Positions 8,626 through 17,442 of a stretch of 64,000 nt of DNA are shown one piece after another. A model generated the notes under the pieces. The model was not told where the DNA came from. It saw nothing but the letters and a program-made list of their open reading frames with translations, and did no database searches. Within the stretch, counting starts at the first letter, position 1; every line of letters begins with the position of its first letter. The position numbers and the translations under genes are program-made. The DNA lies in assembly GCA_012271135.1 (NCBI GenBank), contig JAAXGZ010000040.1, positions 52,953 through 116,952 of the forward strand, written 5' to 3'. This DNA is from Caldilineales bacterium (GTDB taxonomy: Bacteria; Chloroflexota; Anaerolineae; Caldilineales; Caldilineaceae).

Positions 8626-9819
8626 ATGCGCGAGTACACCTTTTGGCTCATCATCTTTCTGGTGGTGGCCGTCCTTCTGCGGCTTGATTGGGTGTACTAC
8701 CTGGTGTATGTGGCCGGAGGGGTTTGGGGGTTGAGCCTGCTGTGGGCCAAGTACCACCTCCGTTGGATGCGCGTTACCCGCACCACCCCTTCGCACGCCT
8801 TCAGTGGCGAACTGGCCGAGGGTGCGGTGCGGATTGACAATCTGGGACTGGTTCCGGTTCCCTGGGTCCGGGCGCGTGAGGCGGTCCCGCTGGAACTGCG
8901 CAGCCGCAACCGCTACCAGACCGTGGTGTCCTTGAACGGACGCTCGGCGGTAAACTTCGTGTACGAGTTAAGGTGCCGCCAGCGGGGGTATTTCCGGGTG
9001 GGACCGCTCTCGCTGTCGACTGGCGATCTGTTTGGCTTCGCGGACAGCGGCTTCGTCGAGGAGGAGCCGGAAACCATGATCGTGTTCCCGCGGGTCCTGC
9101 CCCTGGAGAAGATCGGCCTGCAGAGCCGGATGCTGTTTGGATCGCTCGCCACCCGGCGCCGGATCTTCGAGGATCCCACCCGCCTGTCCGGGGTGCGGCC
9201 GTACATGTCCGGCGATGAATTGAAGCACGTCCACTGGAAGGCCACGGCGCGCGAAGGGCGGACACAGACCAAGAAGTACGATCCGGCCATCGCCTACGAG
9301 GTGGTGATGGCAATCGATCTGGACACCCGATCCTATGGTACGCATGGGGTAGTCAGTCACAGTGAGTGGGCAATTGTGATTGCGGCTTCGTTGGCGTCGC
9401 ATCTGAGTGAACGGCAGCAGGGGGTTGGCCTGCGCACCAACGGCTTGGATGCAATGACCGAAGAACAGATGCAGGTGATGCCATCCGCACCCGGCCGGGC
9501 GCACTTGACTGCATTGCTGGAAGCCTTGGCCCGGGTGCAGGTGACCAAACCCGCCGAAGGCTTTGCGGACTGGTTGGGTACCCACACCTACGATTTGGTA
9601 TGGGGTACGACTCTGATCGTGATTGTTCCGGTGCTTACCGGCGACCTGCTCTGGATCCTGCACGACCGATATCGCAAGGGCATGAATATTCTGGTCATGG
9701 TGCTGGTGCCTCACCACGACCTGTCCCGGCTGAGGGCACAGGGCGAGGCTTTGGGCCTCACGGTACTGCTTATCGAGCGGAACGTGGATCTGCTGGAACT
9801 GGCCTATGAACCAAGCTGA
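8626..9819 (+). CDS. DUF58 domain-containing membrane protein
   Basis: The 397-residue protein has two adjacent N-terminal membrane helices (TFWLIIFLVVAVLLRLDWVYYLVYVAGGVWGL). A beta-rich region follows, then the DUF58 core with SGVRPYMSGDELKHVHWKATAREG, the hallmark R-x-Y-x-x-G-D-x-x-x-x-I/V-x-W-K-x-x-A pattern. The family is related to VWA domains and is the usual partner of MoxR ATPases; its biochemical role is not settled. The last 14 bases overlap the start of the next gene, which suggests translational coupling. Confidence 0.88.
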   Translation: MREYTFWLIIFLVVAVLLRLDWVYYLVYVAGGVWGLSLLWAKYHLRWMRVTRTTPSHAFSGELAEGAVRIDNLGLVPVPWVRAREAVPLELRSRNRYQTVVSLNGRSAVNFVYELRCRQRGYFRVGPLSLSTGDLFGFADSGFVEEEPETMIVFPRVLPLEKIGLQSRMLFGSLATRRRIFEDPTRLSGVRPYMSGDELKHVHWKATAREGRTQTKKYDPAIAYEVVMAIDLDTRSYGTHGVVSHSEWAIVIAASLASHLSERQQGVGLRTNGLDAMTEEQMQVMPSAPGRAHLTALLEALARVQVTKPAEGFADWLGTHTYDLVWGTTLIVIVPVLTGDLLWILHDRYRKGMNILVMVLVPHHDLSRLRAQGEALGLTVLLIERNVDLLELAYEPS

Positions 9820-11542
9820 ACGCATGGCCGCCATCCCGGTTGAGGATGTGCGACAACCCGATTTGGAGCTCACCACGGTCGAATTTGACCGGCAATGGCA
9901 ACACTCGCTGCTGCGGCCAGTTTTGCTTACGCTGATGCTGGGGTGCGTCGTGACCGCCTGCACCTATGTCTTCGTGGTTCTGCTCAACGGCTTCACGGAG
10001 TCGATGGCAAATATGATGGTGGTGGCATGCAGTGCCGCCGCGTTGACGGCCTGTGCCATGGGGGCCTTGACCTGGCAGGCAGGCAAGGACGTAACCGAAC
10101 GCCTGAAGTTCCGGATTGGCGAGCCGTTGATTTGGATTGTGGTCCTGCGCCTCGGGTTGTGGCTGGTCACGAGGTCGACGCCGCCCTTGGGGTTGCTGGT
10201 CCGGGAGCCGATCTCCACTGTGTTCGATGCCGCCTTCATTGTGGGCGCGATTCTGGTTCTCCTGACGTGGGGTGCCGCAGAGGCGATGAACCGGATGTTG
10301 ATCGGCCTGTCCCTGCAACCGGACGAAGTGGAGCACATCGCCCGCGCCTACGGCAGGCTGTCGGATCCGGTTGAGAACACGTTGCGCAGCGATCGGCGGG
10401 CCCAGTTGGATCGATTCATCGCCTTGTGGATTGGCCTGGGCATTCTGGTGATCGTGCTGGCGGCGGGCAGTCAGGTTCGCCCAACCGAGGGCGAAGGCCT
10501 TCTGACCATTCGGTCCCAACTGATTCACCCGCGGGCCATTGTGTCCACGATCATCTATTTTTTTGCGGGCTTCTTGGTGATTGGCCAGTCCCGGTTGGTG
10601 GCGTTGCGGGCGCGCTGGGCCTTGGACGGGTTGGCCGTGGACGAGGGCCGGTTCCGGAACTGGATGGCCTATGTGGTGGCGTTTGTGGCGGTGGTCGGCC
10701 TGATTACCAGCCTGGTGCCGATTGGCGACACCATCCTGTTGTTCAAGGCCATTCAGGCCGTGTCGCAGGCGGTCATGGCCTTCATATTCCTGTTGCTCCG
10801 AAGTTTCGGCTGGCTGGTCGGCTTGTTCGTACAGGAGGGTTCGGGGGGTAGTGAGGAACCGGTACCCGTCACATTCGACATGCTGAAGCCGCTTGAGGTA
10901 TCGGAGTTACCGATGTCGGTCGGGCGCGAGCCCAACATTGGTGAGTGGGTGTTCTATTCGGCCGCCGGTGTCGCCGGAGTGATCATGGGTTATCACCTTC
11001 TGGCCGCCCGGGGATTTGATTGGGTGTGGCTTGTTTCCCGCCTGGCGATGCTTCTGGGATTGTTCCGCAAGACGGTCGGTGCCGGAGTGGGATTCTTGGC
11101 TGGCGTGGTCAACCGCGTTGCTGGGATTGATGTCCAACCTCGTCAGTCCTCAATCCGGCAGGCTGCCCAAGGAATGTCCTTGGACGAGCAGGTGCAATTT
11201 ACTTACCTGTCGGTGCTGGACGAGGCAGCGGAGCGAGGCGCGGGTCGCAAACCGAGCGAAACCCCCAGGCGCTATGCCCCCAGACTGTCCCAGGCCCTGG
11301 CGGAAGAAGAGGTTCGGCAGGTTCATGATGAACCCAACGGTGGAACGGCTTCGGATGGTCGGGAGGACGTTGCTCCACCATCGACTCAGCCACCACCGGA
11401 CGTGGGCGGCTTGACGGACGCGTTCTACAAGGCCAGATACAGTTCCGAATCCGTGGACCCAAGGGATGTGACCTTGGCCGAGCAGGTTCTGCGTCGCATA
11501 AGGGCTTTATGGCGCCGCCCCGGCCCTTCAGATTCTCCCTAA
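9806..11542 (+). CDS. Polytopic membrane protein with DUF4129-like tail
   Basis: The 578-residue product has about nine or ten hydrophobic helices in its first 430 residues. A soluble C-terminal tail follows, containing RKPSETPRRYAPRLSQAL and LTDAFYKARYSSES. Those two segments match the DUF4129 pattern (GxTPREYAxRL ... L..lYe.aRYg) of the proteins that accompany MoxR and DUF58. Start codons at 9806 and 9824 are both possible; the first overlaps the DUF58 gene by 14 bases. By context it is the membrane platform of the MoxR cassette. The family link rests on the tail motif only. Confidence 0.75.
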   Translation: MNQAERMAAIPVEDVRQPDLELTTVEFDRQWQHSLLRPVLLTLMLGCVVTACTYVFVVLLNGFTESMANMMVVACSAAALTACAMGALTWQAGKDVTERLKFRIGEPLIWIVVLRLGLWLVTRSTPPLGLLVREPISTVFDAAFIVGAILVLLTWGAAEAMNRMLIGLSLQPDEVEHIARAYGRLSDPVENTLRSDRRAQLDRFIALWIGLGILVIVLAAGSQVRPTEGEGLLTIRSQLIHPRAIVSTIIYFFAGFLVIGQSRLVALRARWALDGLAVDEGRFRNWMAYVVAFVAVVGLITSLVPIGDTILLFKAIQAVSQAVMAFIFLLLRSFGWLVGLFVQEGSGGSEEPVPVTFDMLKPLEVSELPMSVGREPNIGEWVFYSAAGVAGVIMGYHLLAARGFDWVWLVSRLAMLLGLFRKTVGAGVGFLAGVVNRVAGIDVQPRQSSIRQAAQGMSLDEQVQFTYLSVLDEAAERGAGRKPSETPRRYAPRLSQALAEEEVRQVHDEPNGGTASDGREDVAPPSTQPPPDVGGLTDAFYKARYSSESVDPRDVTLAEQVLRRIRALWRRPGPSDSP

Positions 11543-12137
11543 TTGGAGATCGTTGCCGTTTGAGCCGGGTCCCCTTGTTGGAAATCGGCTTTCGTGCGGA
11601 AGTCTTGTCTGCTTGCAGTTCGCATAGCCGGATAGTCTTTGGCTGGCTGCAGTCTCAACATTCAGGAACTTGGTTTCGGTTAACCACGACGTAAATCGTT
11701 GTAGTTGAAGCTTGGCGGCCAGGCCGGAACCCTGGCCAAGGCGGACCCCTCCCACACATCGCAGACCTGCAGTGTTTGCGGCTACGCGCACAAGACCAAC
11801 CATCGTCGGTGGCATTTGCGTGCGGATCCTGGGTCGTCGGGCCGGCGCGGATCACAAGGCCACCCTCAACATCCTGACCGGGCGGGCCTTCCGCTCCGCG
11901 CCCTTTCGGCTCGGGGCATGGGGGCATTTGCACGGCGGGGGGCGTTGCAGCCAGGCACTCCAACCACTCGTGGACAAGGTGGTCCGGGATCCCCAACTAC
12001 CAATTTCCCTTCCAATCCATGTAGTTTGTTGTGTCCGCCGGGTGTCGATGAATATCGGTTTCCAGGCTTCCCCGCCGGTAATTTCGAACGGCAGGCAAGA
12101 TTGGTGGCGGACAATGTGTTGTTTGTGTGTGAAGGTT
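11543..12137. other. Gap holding a decayed insertion-sequence fragment
   Basis: Nearly 600 bases lie between the DUF4129-like gene (+) and the end of anmK (-). The only recognisable content is a TnpB-like remnant at about 11702-11890. The rest has no clear gene, RNA or strong hairpin. Confidence 0.5.
11702..11890 (+). pseudogene. Remnant of an IS200/IS605-type TnpB (OrfB) C terminus
   Basis: One frame encodes KADPSHTSQTCSVCGYAHKTNHRR, quoted here only as the start of the TnpB zinc finger: DPSHTSQTCSVCGY matches the D-P-x-x-T-S-Q-x-C-x-x-C-G pattern. A different frame (that of 11712) continues with GRRAGADHKATLNIL, matching the conserved end ADxNAAxNIL. At least one frameshift joins them, and the second CxxC of the zinc finger is destroyed (CVRIL). 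The RuvC-like catalytic part is not found upstream. This is therefore a scar of a lost element, not a gene. Confidence 0.75.
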
Positions 12138-13322
12138 TCAGGTGGCGGCTAACCCAACGGTCTGCAACAGTTTGCGGAAGTTGCGGCCTGGGGCCAGTTG
12201 GCCCAGGACCGTTGCTCTGTCCGCTCCTGTGCAACGGGGCAGGTTGCCCGGCCGGCCGTGAAGGGTTTCGTGGGCCAGTACTGCGAAGGCAACGGCTTCC
12301 TTCGCGTTCCACTCGCTGGGATCTTCCGCAAGTGGCGACACGGGTATGTCTGCGAGGTCCGCCTGCAGCCAAGCCACGAGGGTGTTGTTGTGCACTCCGC
12401 CTCCGCTGAGCCAGACCCGGTCGACGGTCCCTGGCAACAGGTCGCGCACCGCACCAGCAATAGACCGGCTGGTCAGGGCGGTGACGGTTGCTACTCTGTC
12501 CGCCTCTGCCAACCCCCTGTCGCTGGCCTGGGACCAAAGGCCGTCCGCCCGTGCCCGTCCGAATTGTTCCCTGCCTGTGGACTTCGGCGGTGGGAGCCTG
12601 AAGAAGGGATCGGCCAGCAGTTCGCACAGCCAGTCCTCGTCCACCACACTCTGGCGGGCGATTTCACCGTCCTGGTCCCATTTGGATTCGCCCCCGGTCA
12701 TCAGTTCGACAAACCGGTCGATCAGCATGTTGCCGGGCCCGGTGTCGCAGGCAAGTACGTCGTCCAAACCTGCGTTTCGAGGCATGTAGGTCAGGTTGGC
12801 GACGCCGCCTATGTTGACCAGAACTCGGGCTTCGACCGGTGATCGGTGCAGCAACCAGTCAACGTACGACACCAAGGGGGCGCCTTGGCCTCCTGCCGCC
12901 ACGTCCGCCGGACGGAAGTTGCCCACTGTGGTGATACCGGTTCGCTGCGTCAACACGGACGGATCCCCGATTTGGAGTGTGGCCGGTTCCCTGCCTGCGA
13001 CAGTCACGGCGTGGTGAATCGTCTGGCCGTGTGATGCGATCAGATCGATGTCGGAGGCATCCGCACCGACTTCCGACAAGGTGGCTTGAACCGCGTCGGC
13101 GAACCAGTTGGCGATCAGGACATTGAGTTCGCACACGTCCGCGACTCCCGCCTGTTCGGAACCGCAAACCAACGCCAGGCGGCGGCGCTGTTCGTCCGTG
13201 TACGACCAGCACCGGAATGCCTTGAGTTCGACTGTGAGATGGGGTGGCGACCCGGTGACGGATGTCAGCGCACAATCGACACCGTCCAGCGACGTGCCTG
13301 ACATAAGTCCCAATATCAACAT
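12138..13322 (-). CDS. anmK: Anhydro-N-acetylmuramic acid kinase
   Basis: AnmK opens and phosphorylates 1,6-anhydro-MurNAc released during cell-wall turnover, giving MurNAc-6-phosphate. The 394-residue protein starts MLILGLMSGTSLDGVDCAL, the family's ATP-binding opening. It also has IASHGQTIHH, GNFRPADVAAGGQGAPLVSYVD and ACDTGPGNMLIDRFVE. The open frame extends about 400 bases further upstream, but that part is compositionally unlike protein, and the GLMSGTS motif must be N-terminal, so ATG 13322 is chosen. It is slightly longer than the E. coli protein. No murQ or amidase gene is adjacent. The sulfatase upstream on the same strand is 152 bases away. Confidence 0.93.
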   Translation of the reverse strand: MLILGLMSGTSLDGVDCALTSVTGSPPHLTVELKAFRCWSYTDEQRRRLALVCGSEQAGVADVCELNVLIANWFADAVQATLSEVGADASDIDLIASHGQTIHHAVTVAGREPATLQIGDPSVLTQRTGITTVGNFRPADVAAGGQGAPLVSYVDWLLHRSPVEARVLVNIGGVANLTYMPRNAGLDDVLACDTGPGNMLIDRFVELMTGGESKWDQDGEIARQSVVDEDWLCELLADPFFRLPPPKSTGREQFGRARADGLWSQASDRGLAEADRVATVTALTSRSIAGAVRDLLPGTVDRVWLSGGGVHNNTLVAWLQADLADIPVSPLAEDPSEWNAKEAVAFAVLAHETLHGRPGNLPRCTGADRATVLGQLAPGRNFRKLLQTVGLAAT

Positions 13323-13474
13323 GAGGGCATGGGTCCTGGTTGGTGGTTGTCGAGCTGCGACTGCGGAGACGCAGGCACTCCCTCCGGGTGATCGACACCC
13401 TCTGTGAGCCCGTTTCGCGGTTGGATGTCGAAAAGCCCCCGCGTGGCTGTCGCCAATCGGTTTGGCACTGACTT

Positions 13475-15013
13475 TCAGGCTCCGGCGACCCGTGCCATGG
13501 GTGAGGACTCCCTCTCCATTTCCGCCTGCAGGAACCTGTGCATGAGGTTCGACCGCACCTTGGCGTGGTCGCGGGCGTGGAATAGGTTCCGGGTTTCGTC
13601 CGGATCGGTCTCCAAGTCGAACAGTTCCCCTTCCGCGGTCCCGCGGTAGAGGGTGAGCTTGTACCGGTCGGTGATCAATGTGCGCAGGTGCACCGTTGTG
13701 GGATTGTGGCGATTTTCCACCATGGCCCAATCCCGTACGCCGTGGGCAGAGCCGTGCCAGGCATCAAGCTGGTCCACACCCTGCATCACGCGGGGGATTT
13801 CACATCCCGCTGCGCTCAGGAAGGTTTGGGGAAAGTCCACCAGGCTCTGCAAGGTTGCCGATCTGGCGCCTGCTGATACCTTGCCCGGATGGCGCACGAT
13901 CATCGGCACCCGAATGACGTCTTCGTAATGGAACGGGCCCTTCGCAATGAGACCGTGCTGGCCGAGAAAGTGGCCATGGTCCGAGGTGAAGACCACCAGA
14001 GTGTTGTTTGCCACTCCCTGCGCGTCCAGGGTATCCAGGATGCGTCCAATGTTGGCGTCCATCAACCCGATCATGCCGTAGTAGATCGCCATGCTGCGGC
14101 GCATTTCGGTTTCCGAGTGCAAGTGCGAGTGAAACCCGTGGACACCTTGGCCTCCGGGTTCGTTCCAGTCGGAGAAGTCCGGCGATGTTTCCCGGGTCAG
14201 TCGGTGATGCCGGGGCATGGATGCCATTTCGCCTTCGACAAAGCGGCCGATTTCCATGTCGGCGGGGTCGTACATGGAGGACCAGGGTTCCGGGATGACG
14301 TAGGGCGGATGCGGGTCGAAGAAACTGGACCACAGAAAAAATGGTCGGTCGGCGGCCACGGCATCCTCGATGTGGGTACACGTGCGTTCACCAACCCAGT
14401 GCGAGTGGTGGAACCGTTCGGGCAGGTCCCAGGTCATGCCACCGCGCAGGTAGCGGCCGCGGGCATATTTGTCATCTGGATTGGGTGGCCACTGCTGAAA
14501 GTAGTCCTGCCAGTTGGCAAGGCCGTTCTCCTCCATCCAGATGGCGTAGTGCTGGCCCGCATGCGACTCGAAGCCGTGCATCCGTGCCGTTTCGACATGC
14601 TGGAACCCGTACCAATCACCCTTGAACCGGCGCCAGTAATCCAGATCGCGCAGCAGGGGCTGGCACTCGATGGATGGTGCTTCGGGCGTGGATGTCAGGG
14701 GCTGGAAGTGCGCCTTGCCGATCAAACCGGTCGCGTAGCCGACCCGGGTCAGGGCATCGCCCACGGTCGGGACGTTCTCCGGCAGTCCGACGCCAATGGC
14801 CCAGCATCCGTGCCGCGAAGGGTACTGTCCGGTGATCAACGAGGCCCTGGTGGGCGAGCAGGTCGGATTGGGGCAATAGGCCCGCGTGAAGGTCGTGCCC
14901 TCGCGAGCAAGCCGGTCCAAGGCCGGTGTGCAAATTCTGGGATTGGTCGTTCCGAGGGTGTTCCAGTGTTGTTGATCGGACGTAATCAACAGGATGTTGG
15001 GCGGTTTGGTCAC
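13475..15013 (-). CDS. Sulfatase (arylsulfatase family, formylglycine type)
   Basis: The 512-residue hydrolase releases sulfate from sulfated sugars or other esters. The N-terminal metal site is NILLITSDQQHWNTLG. The activation motif CSPTR has Cys52, which is converted to formylglycine by a separate maturase, and it is followed by the conserved GQYPSRHG. The metal-binding DHG is in FTSDHGHFLGQHG. No signal peptide is evident, so it is probably cytoplasmic. The GTG start at 15013 overlaps the stop of a small upstream frame by four bases (GTGA). No formylglycine-generating enzyme gene is present in the window. The substrate is unknown. Confidence 0.93.
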   Translation of the reverse strand: MTKPPNILLITSDQQHWNTLGTTNPRICTPALDRLAREGTTFTRAYCPNPTCSPTRASLITGQYPSRHGCWAIGVGLPENVPTVGDALTRVGYATGLIGKAHFQPLTSTPEAPSIECQPLLRDLDYWRRFKGDWYGFQHVETARMHGFESHAGQHYAIWMEENGLANWQDYFQQWPPNPDDKYARGRYLRGGMTWDLPERFHHSHWVGERTCTHIEDAVAADRPFFLWSSFFDPHPPYVIPEPWSSMYDPADMEIGRFVEGEMASMPRHHRLTRETSPDFSDWNEPGGQGVHGFHSHLHSETEMRRSMAIYYGMIGLMDANIGRILDTLDAQGVANNTLVVFTSDHGHFLGQHGLIAKGPFHYEDVIRVPMIVRHPGKVSAGARSATLQSLVDFPQTFLSAAGCEIPRVMQGVDQLDAWHGSAHGVRDWAMVENRHNPTTVHLRTLITDRYKLTLYRGTAEGELFDLETDPDETRNLFHARDHAKVRSNLMHRFLQAEMERESSPMARVAGA

Positions 15014-15300
15014 GAGCGCCTCTCAATGTCCAGTGGGTTTGGGTGCCAATCGACGGCAGGCTCCCGGGCAAAGCCTAAGCCAAGGCACACATGCTCCGCG
15101 CATTGGGCACACCAATTCGCGCAGAGGCCCAATCCCCCGGGAGCACCGGCAAGTGTCTCGCTCGGAATTGTGCACGTTTCCCGGATGTGACGGACAACTA
15201 GTCCCTTTTCGGCATAGCCAACAGCTGCCCGGTGCACGAACCGGCACTGTTGGCCGGCAGCAGTGCCGGTTGGCAGCATCAAGTACGTGTAGCGCTTCAT
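15010..15300 (-). CDS. Possible small Cys-rich protein ahead of the sulfatase
   Basis: This 96-residue frame ends in a GTGA overlap with the sulfatase start, which is the usual form of translational coupling. Its sequence is partly protein-like (QCRFVHRAAVGYAEKG, VVRHIRETCTIPSETLAG) and has a cysteine cluster LCANWCAQCAEHVCLGLG that could bind metal. A purine-rich GAGGAG abuts the ATG with no spacing, which is a poor ribosome site. I do not recognise the family, and it may be chance. The four-base overlap and the cysteines are the reasons to keep it. Confidence 0.4.
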   Translation of the reverse strand: MKRYTYLMLPTGTAAGQQCRFVHRAAVGYAEKGLVVRHIRETCTIPSETLAGAPGGLGLCANWCAQCAEHVCLGLGFAREPAVDWHPNPLDIERRS

Positions 15301-16040
15301 CTCCTCAACATCCTGTCATTGTCACCGCGTACCGGCAAGGAGTACGGACCTTTCCGCCGATGTGTTTGGATAGCGGCGGGTTGGGTTGGCATTGGCCTTG
15401 CAGCGCGTCTCGGTGCGCACGACCCTGGTTCATCTCTGTTGCAAGGACGGTGGACAACGTCGGACATCGGCAATCGGTCTGCTGCCTGTTGCCCCGGGTT
15501 GCTGCAACGTGTTTGAGGGGTATGGTGTGGAATTTCGATCGCAATGTCCAAAGCTGTGGGTCGGGTTCCCGACTTGGGTTCATGAGGGCAGGGAACGCAA
15601 TCCGTTGGCCTTTGAGGGATGCCGGGATCGGACGGTTTGCACAAGTATGCAGTCGCAAAACACATGCTGCCGCCAACCGAACTCCGCGCCGGTGTTGACC
15701 ACCGCATCGGGATTGGCGCCGCAGGGCTGGTTCCGGGCACGCGACTTCCGCCTTGTCCTACCGGCTGGCTGAATTGACCCTTGAATCGCATGGTGCTAGA
15801 CTCATGGTCGGAATCCAGGGATGCAGAAATCGATAAGTTGGAATTCAGGTTTCAGGTGGCGGAACCTGCCGCACATCATCTGAACCCCCTTGGCAGATTG
15901 CCGGTACTGTCATCCAGCTTGTGACGTTGGCGCCTGATACAGGTCGGGCCATCCAGTTGAAAGTAACGCCTGTCTTGCAGGTGCGGTATGCCCTGTTGTT
16001 TGGGCGGGTTTGTCTGTTTCAGTCAGGACAGTGAGCAGCG
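15301..16040. other. Long intergenic region with one promoter and a leader
   Basis: From 15301 to about 15770 I find no gene or RNA. From 15774 it holds a good + strand promoter and about 230 bases of untranslated leader before the S1-domain gene. The leader contains a small hairpin (CAGGT/ACCTG near 15853-15868). Confidence 0.5.
15774..15802 (+). promoter_or_regulatory. Promoter of the S1-domain gene
   Basis: TTGACC (15774-15779) and TAGACT (15797-15802) are 17 bases apart, with an extended -10 TGC directly before the second box. The start of transcription would be near 15809, giving a leader of about 230 bases. Confidence 0.65.
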
Positions 16041-17318
16041 ATGAACGATTCTTACGGGTTTGGTCGCGACCGCGGCGATCGCGCACCGGGCGGCCGCGGT
16101 TATTCAGGCCGCCAGGACAATCCTTCCCGGTACAGTGAACGGCCGGGCGGGCGGCCACAGAGCAACTATGACGATGCGCTGGAAAGCGTCCAGCGTCATT
16201 CCGTCGTCAATGGCACGGTTCTGCATGAGGATGACGACGGCGGGATCATCGTACAAATCAACGGAGCGCGGTTCGAGGGCAAGGTCTCGGAGACCGAGCT
16301 TCGCCATTTACCGCCCGAGATGCAGACGGATCTGCGGGAGGAGGGGCACACGTGCGAGTTCTTCGTGCGGCGCACACCGGCACGGAATTCCCACCCAGAA
16401 GAGCCGATGTACTACGACCTGACCATCACCGGTCTGTGGCGCGAGGAAGACTGGCGCCTGGCCGAAGACGCCCTGCGCTCCGGCGACGTGTTCCCCGCTG
16501 TGCCGACCAAGTACAACAAAGGCGGCCTGCTGGTTCGTTTCGGCAGGATGCTGGAAGGCTTTGTGCCGATTTCGCACATCTGGAACTTCCCCTCCTTCCG
16601 CGAGCCCGAGCAGCGCGAGGAAGCGCTCAACCGCTGGGTCAACGAAGGCGAGGAAATGATGGTCAAGGTCATCGAGGTCACGCGCGACAAGCGCAAGCTG
16701 GTCCTGTCCAACAAGGAGGCCGTCCTCGATCGCAACCGCGAAGACAAGGCGGCCCTGTTCGAGACCCTGCAGGTCGGCGACGTGGTGGAAGGCACCGTGC
16801 GCAACATCAGGGACTTCGGTGCCTTTGTCGACATTGGCGGCGTCGAAGGTCTGCTGCACATCAGCGAGATCGACTGGGACCTGGTGCGACATCCCAGCGA
16901 CTACCTCCAGGAAGGCCAGGTTCTGGAGGTCAAGGTCCTGCACATCGACCGGGAGAAGGGCCGTGTCAAGCTGAGCCGCAAGGCTCTCGCACCGACCCCG
17001 TGGAAGACTGTGCCCGAGCGGTACAACGTGGGCCAGGTGGTATGGGTGGACATCACCAAGAAGAAGGACTTCGGCGCCTTTGCCAAACTCGAACCCGGTG
17101 TCGAGGGATTGATTCATGTGTCCGAAGTGGCACCGAAGGCGGAGCGCAATCCGATGGTAACCATCAACGAGGGTGACCGGCTTGAAGTGGAAATCATCCG
17201 TATCGACGCCGCCAACCAGCGCATCGGTCTCAGCCGCGCCCGTGTTCTCAACGCGTCGTCGGGCTGGTCCGCCTCCGGGGAATTTGACGACGACTACGAT
17301 GATTACGACGACTACTAG
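16041..17318 (+). CDS. rpsA: Ribosomal protein S1-like RNA-binding protein (four S1 domains)
   Basis: The 425-residue protein has a Gly/Arg-rich N-terminal tail of about 45 residues. Four S1 OB-fold repeats follow. They begin near SVVNGTVLHEDDDGGIIV, GDVFPAVPTKYNKGGLLV, GDVVEGTVRNIRDFGAFV and GQVVWVDITKKKDFGAFA. The third has the classic GVEGLLHISEI and the fourth GVEGLIHVSEV. The extreme C terminus is an acidic Asp/Tyr tail. It would help bind mRNA to the 30S subunit. Four repeats with a divergent first domain is the form common outside Proteobacteria, whose S1 has six. It has its own promoter and long leader, and a strong terminator follows at 17370. Whether it is a true ribosomal S1 or an S1-like regulator is not certain. 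Confidence 0.85.
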   Translation: MNDSYGFGRDRGDRAPGGRGYSGRQDNPSRYSERPGGRPQSNYDDALESVQRHSVVNGTVLHEDDDGGIIVQINGARFEGKVSETELRHLPPEMQTDLREEGHTCEFFVRRTPARNSHPEEPMYYDLTITGLWREEDWRLAEDALRSGDVFPAVPTKYNKGGLLVRFGRMLEGFVPISHIWNFPSFREPEQREEALNRWVNEGEEMMVKVIEVTRDKRKLVLSNKEAVLDRNREDKAALFETLQVGDVVEGTVRNIRDFGAFVDIGGVEGLLHISEIDWDLVRHPSDYLQEGQVLEVKVLHIDREKGRVKLSRKALAPTPWKTVPERYNVGQVVWVDITKKKDFGAFAKLEPGVEGLIHVSEVAPKAERNPMVTINEGDRLEVEIIRIDAANQRIGLSRARVLNASSGWSASGEFDDDYDDYDDY

Positions 17319-17369
17319 GCCGGGGCGGATCGGAATCGGCTGGGCCGGGCGTTACCCGCACTGATCAGG

Positions 17370-17394
17370 AACCGACCGCCTGGGCGGTCGGTTT
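17370..17394 (+). terminator. Intrinsic terminator after the S1-domain gene
   Basis: A perfect 11-base inverted repeat (AACCGACCGCC / GGCGGTCGGTT) with a minimal loop is followed by a short T run. It ends the single-gene S1 transcript before the Nudix gene. Confidence 0.8.
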
Positions 17395-17442
17395 GCTTCC
17401 GATGGCACACCGTAGCCTGCGAGTGGTCATCGCTTCGCATCC

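Noticed and set aside
11705..12409. A 234-codon + strand frame over the TnpB remnant and the anmK end
   Set aside because: Only its first 35 codons resemble a protein family, and the rest is antisense to anmK.
13323..13730. N-terminal extension of anmK by about 136 codons
   Set aside because: The extension overlaps the sulfatase 3' end and reads like noise (many Arg, Pro, Gly). The GLMSGTSLDG motif must be at the start of the protein.
12133..15862. A 16-base identical string at 12133-12148 and 15847-15862 (AGGTTTCAGGTGGCGG)
   Set aside because: One copy lies at the anmK 3' end and the other in the S1 leader. The match does not extend, and no element boundaries or target duplications were found, so it is probably chance.
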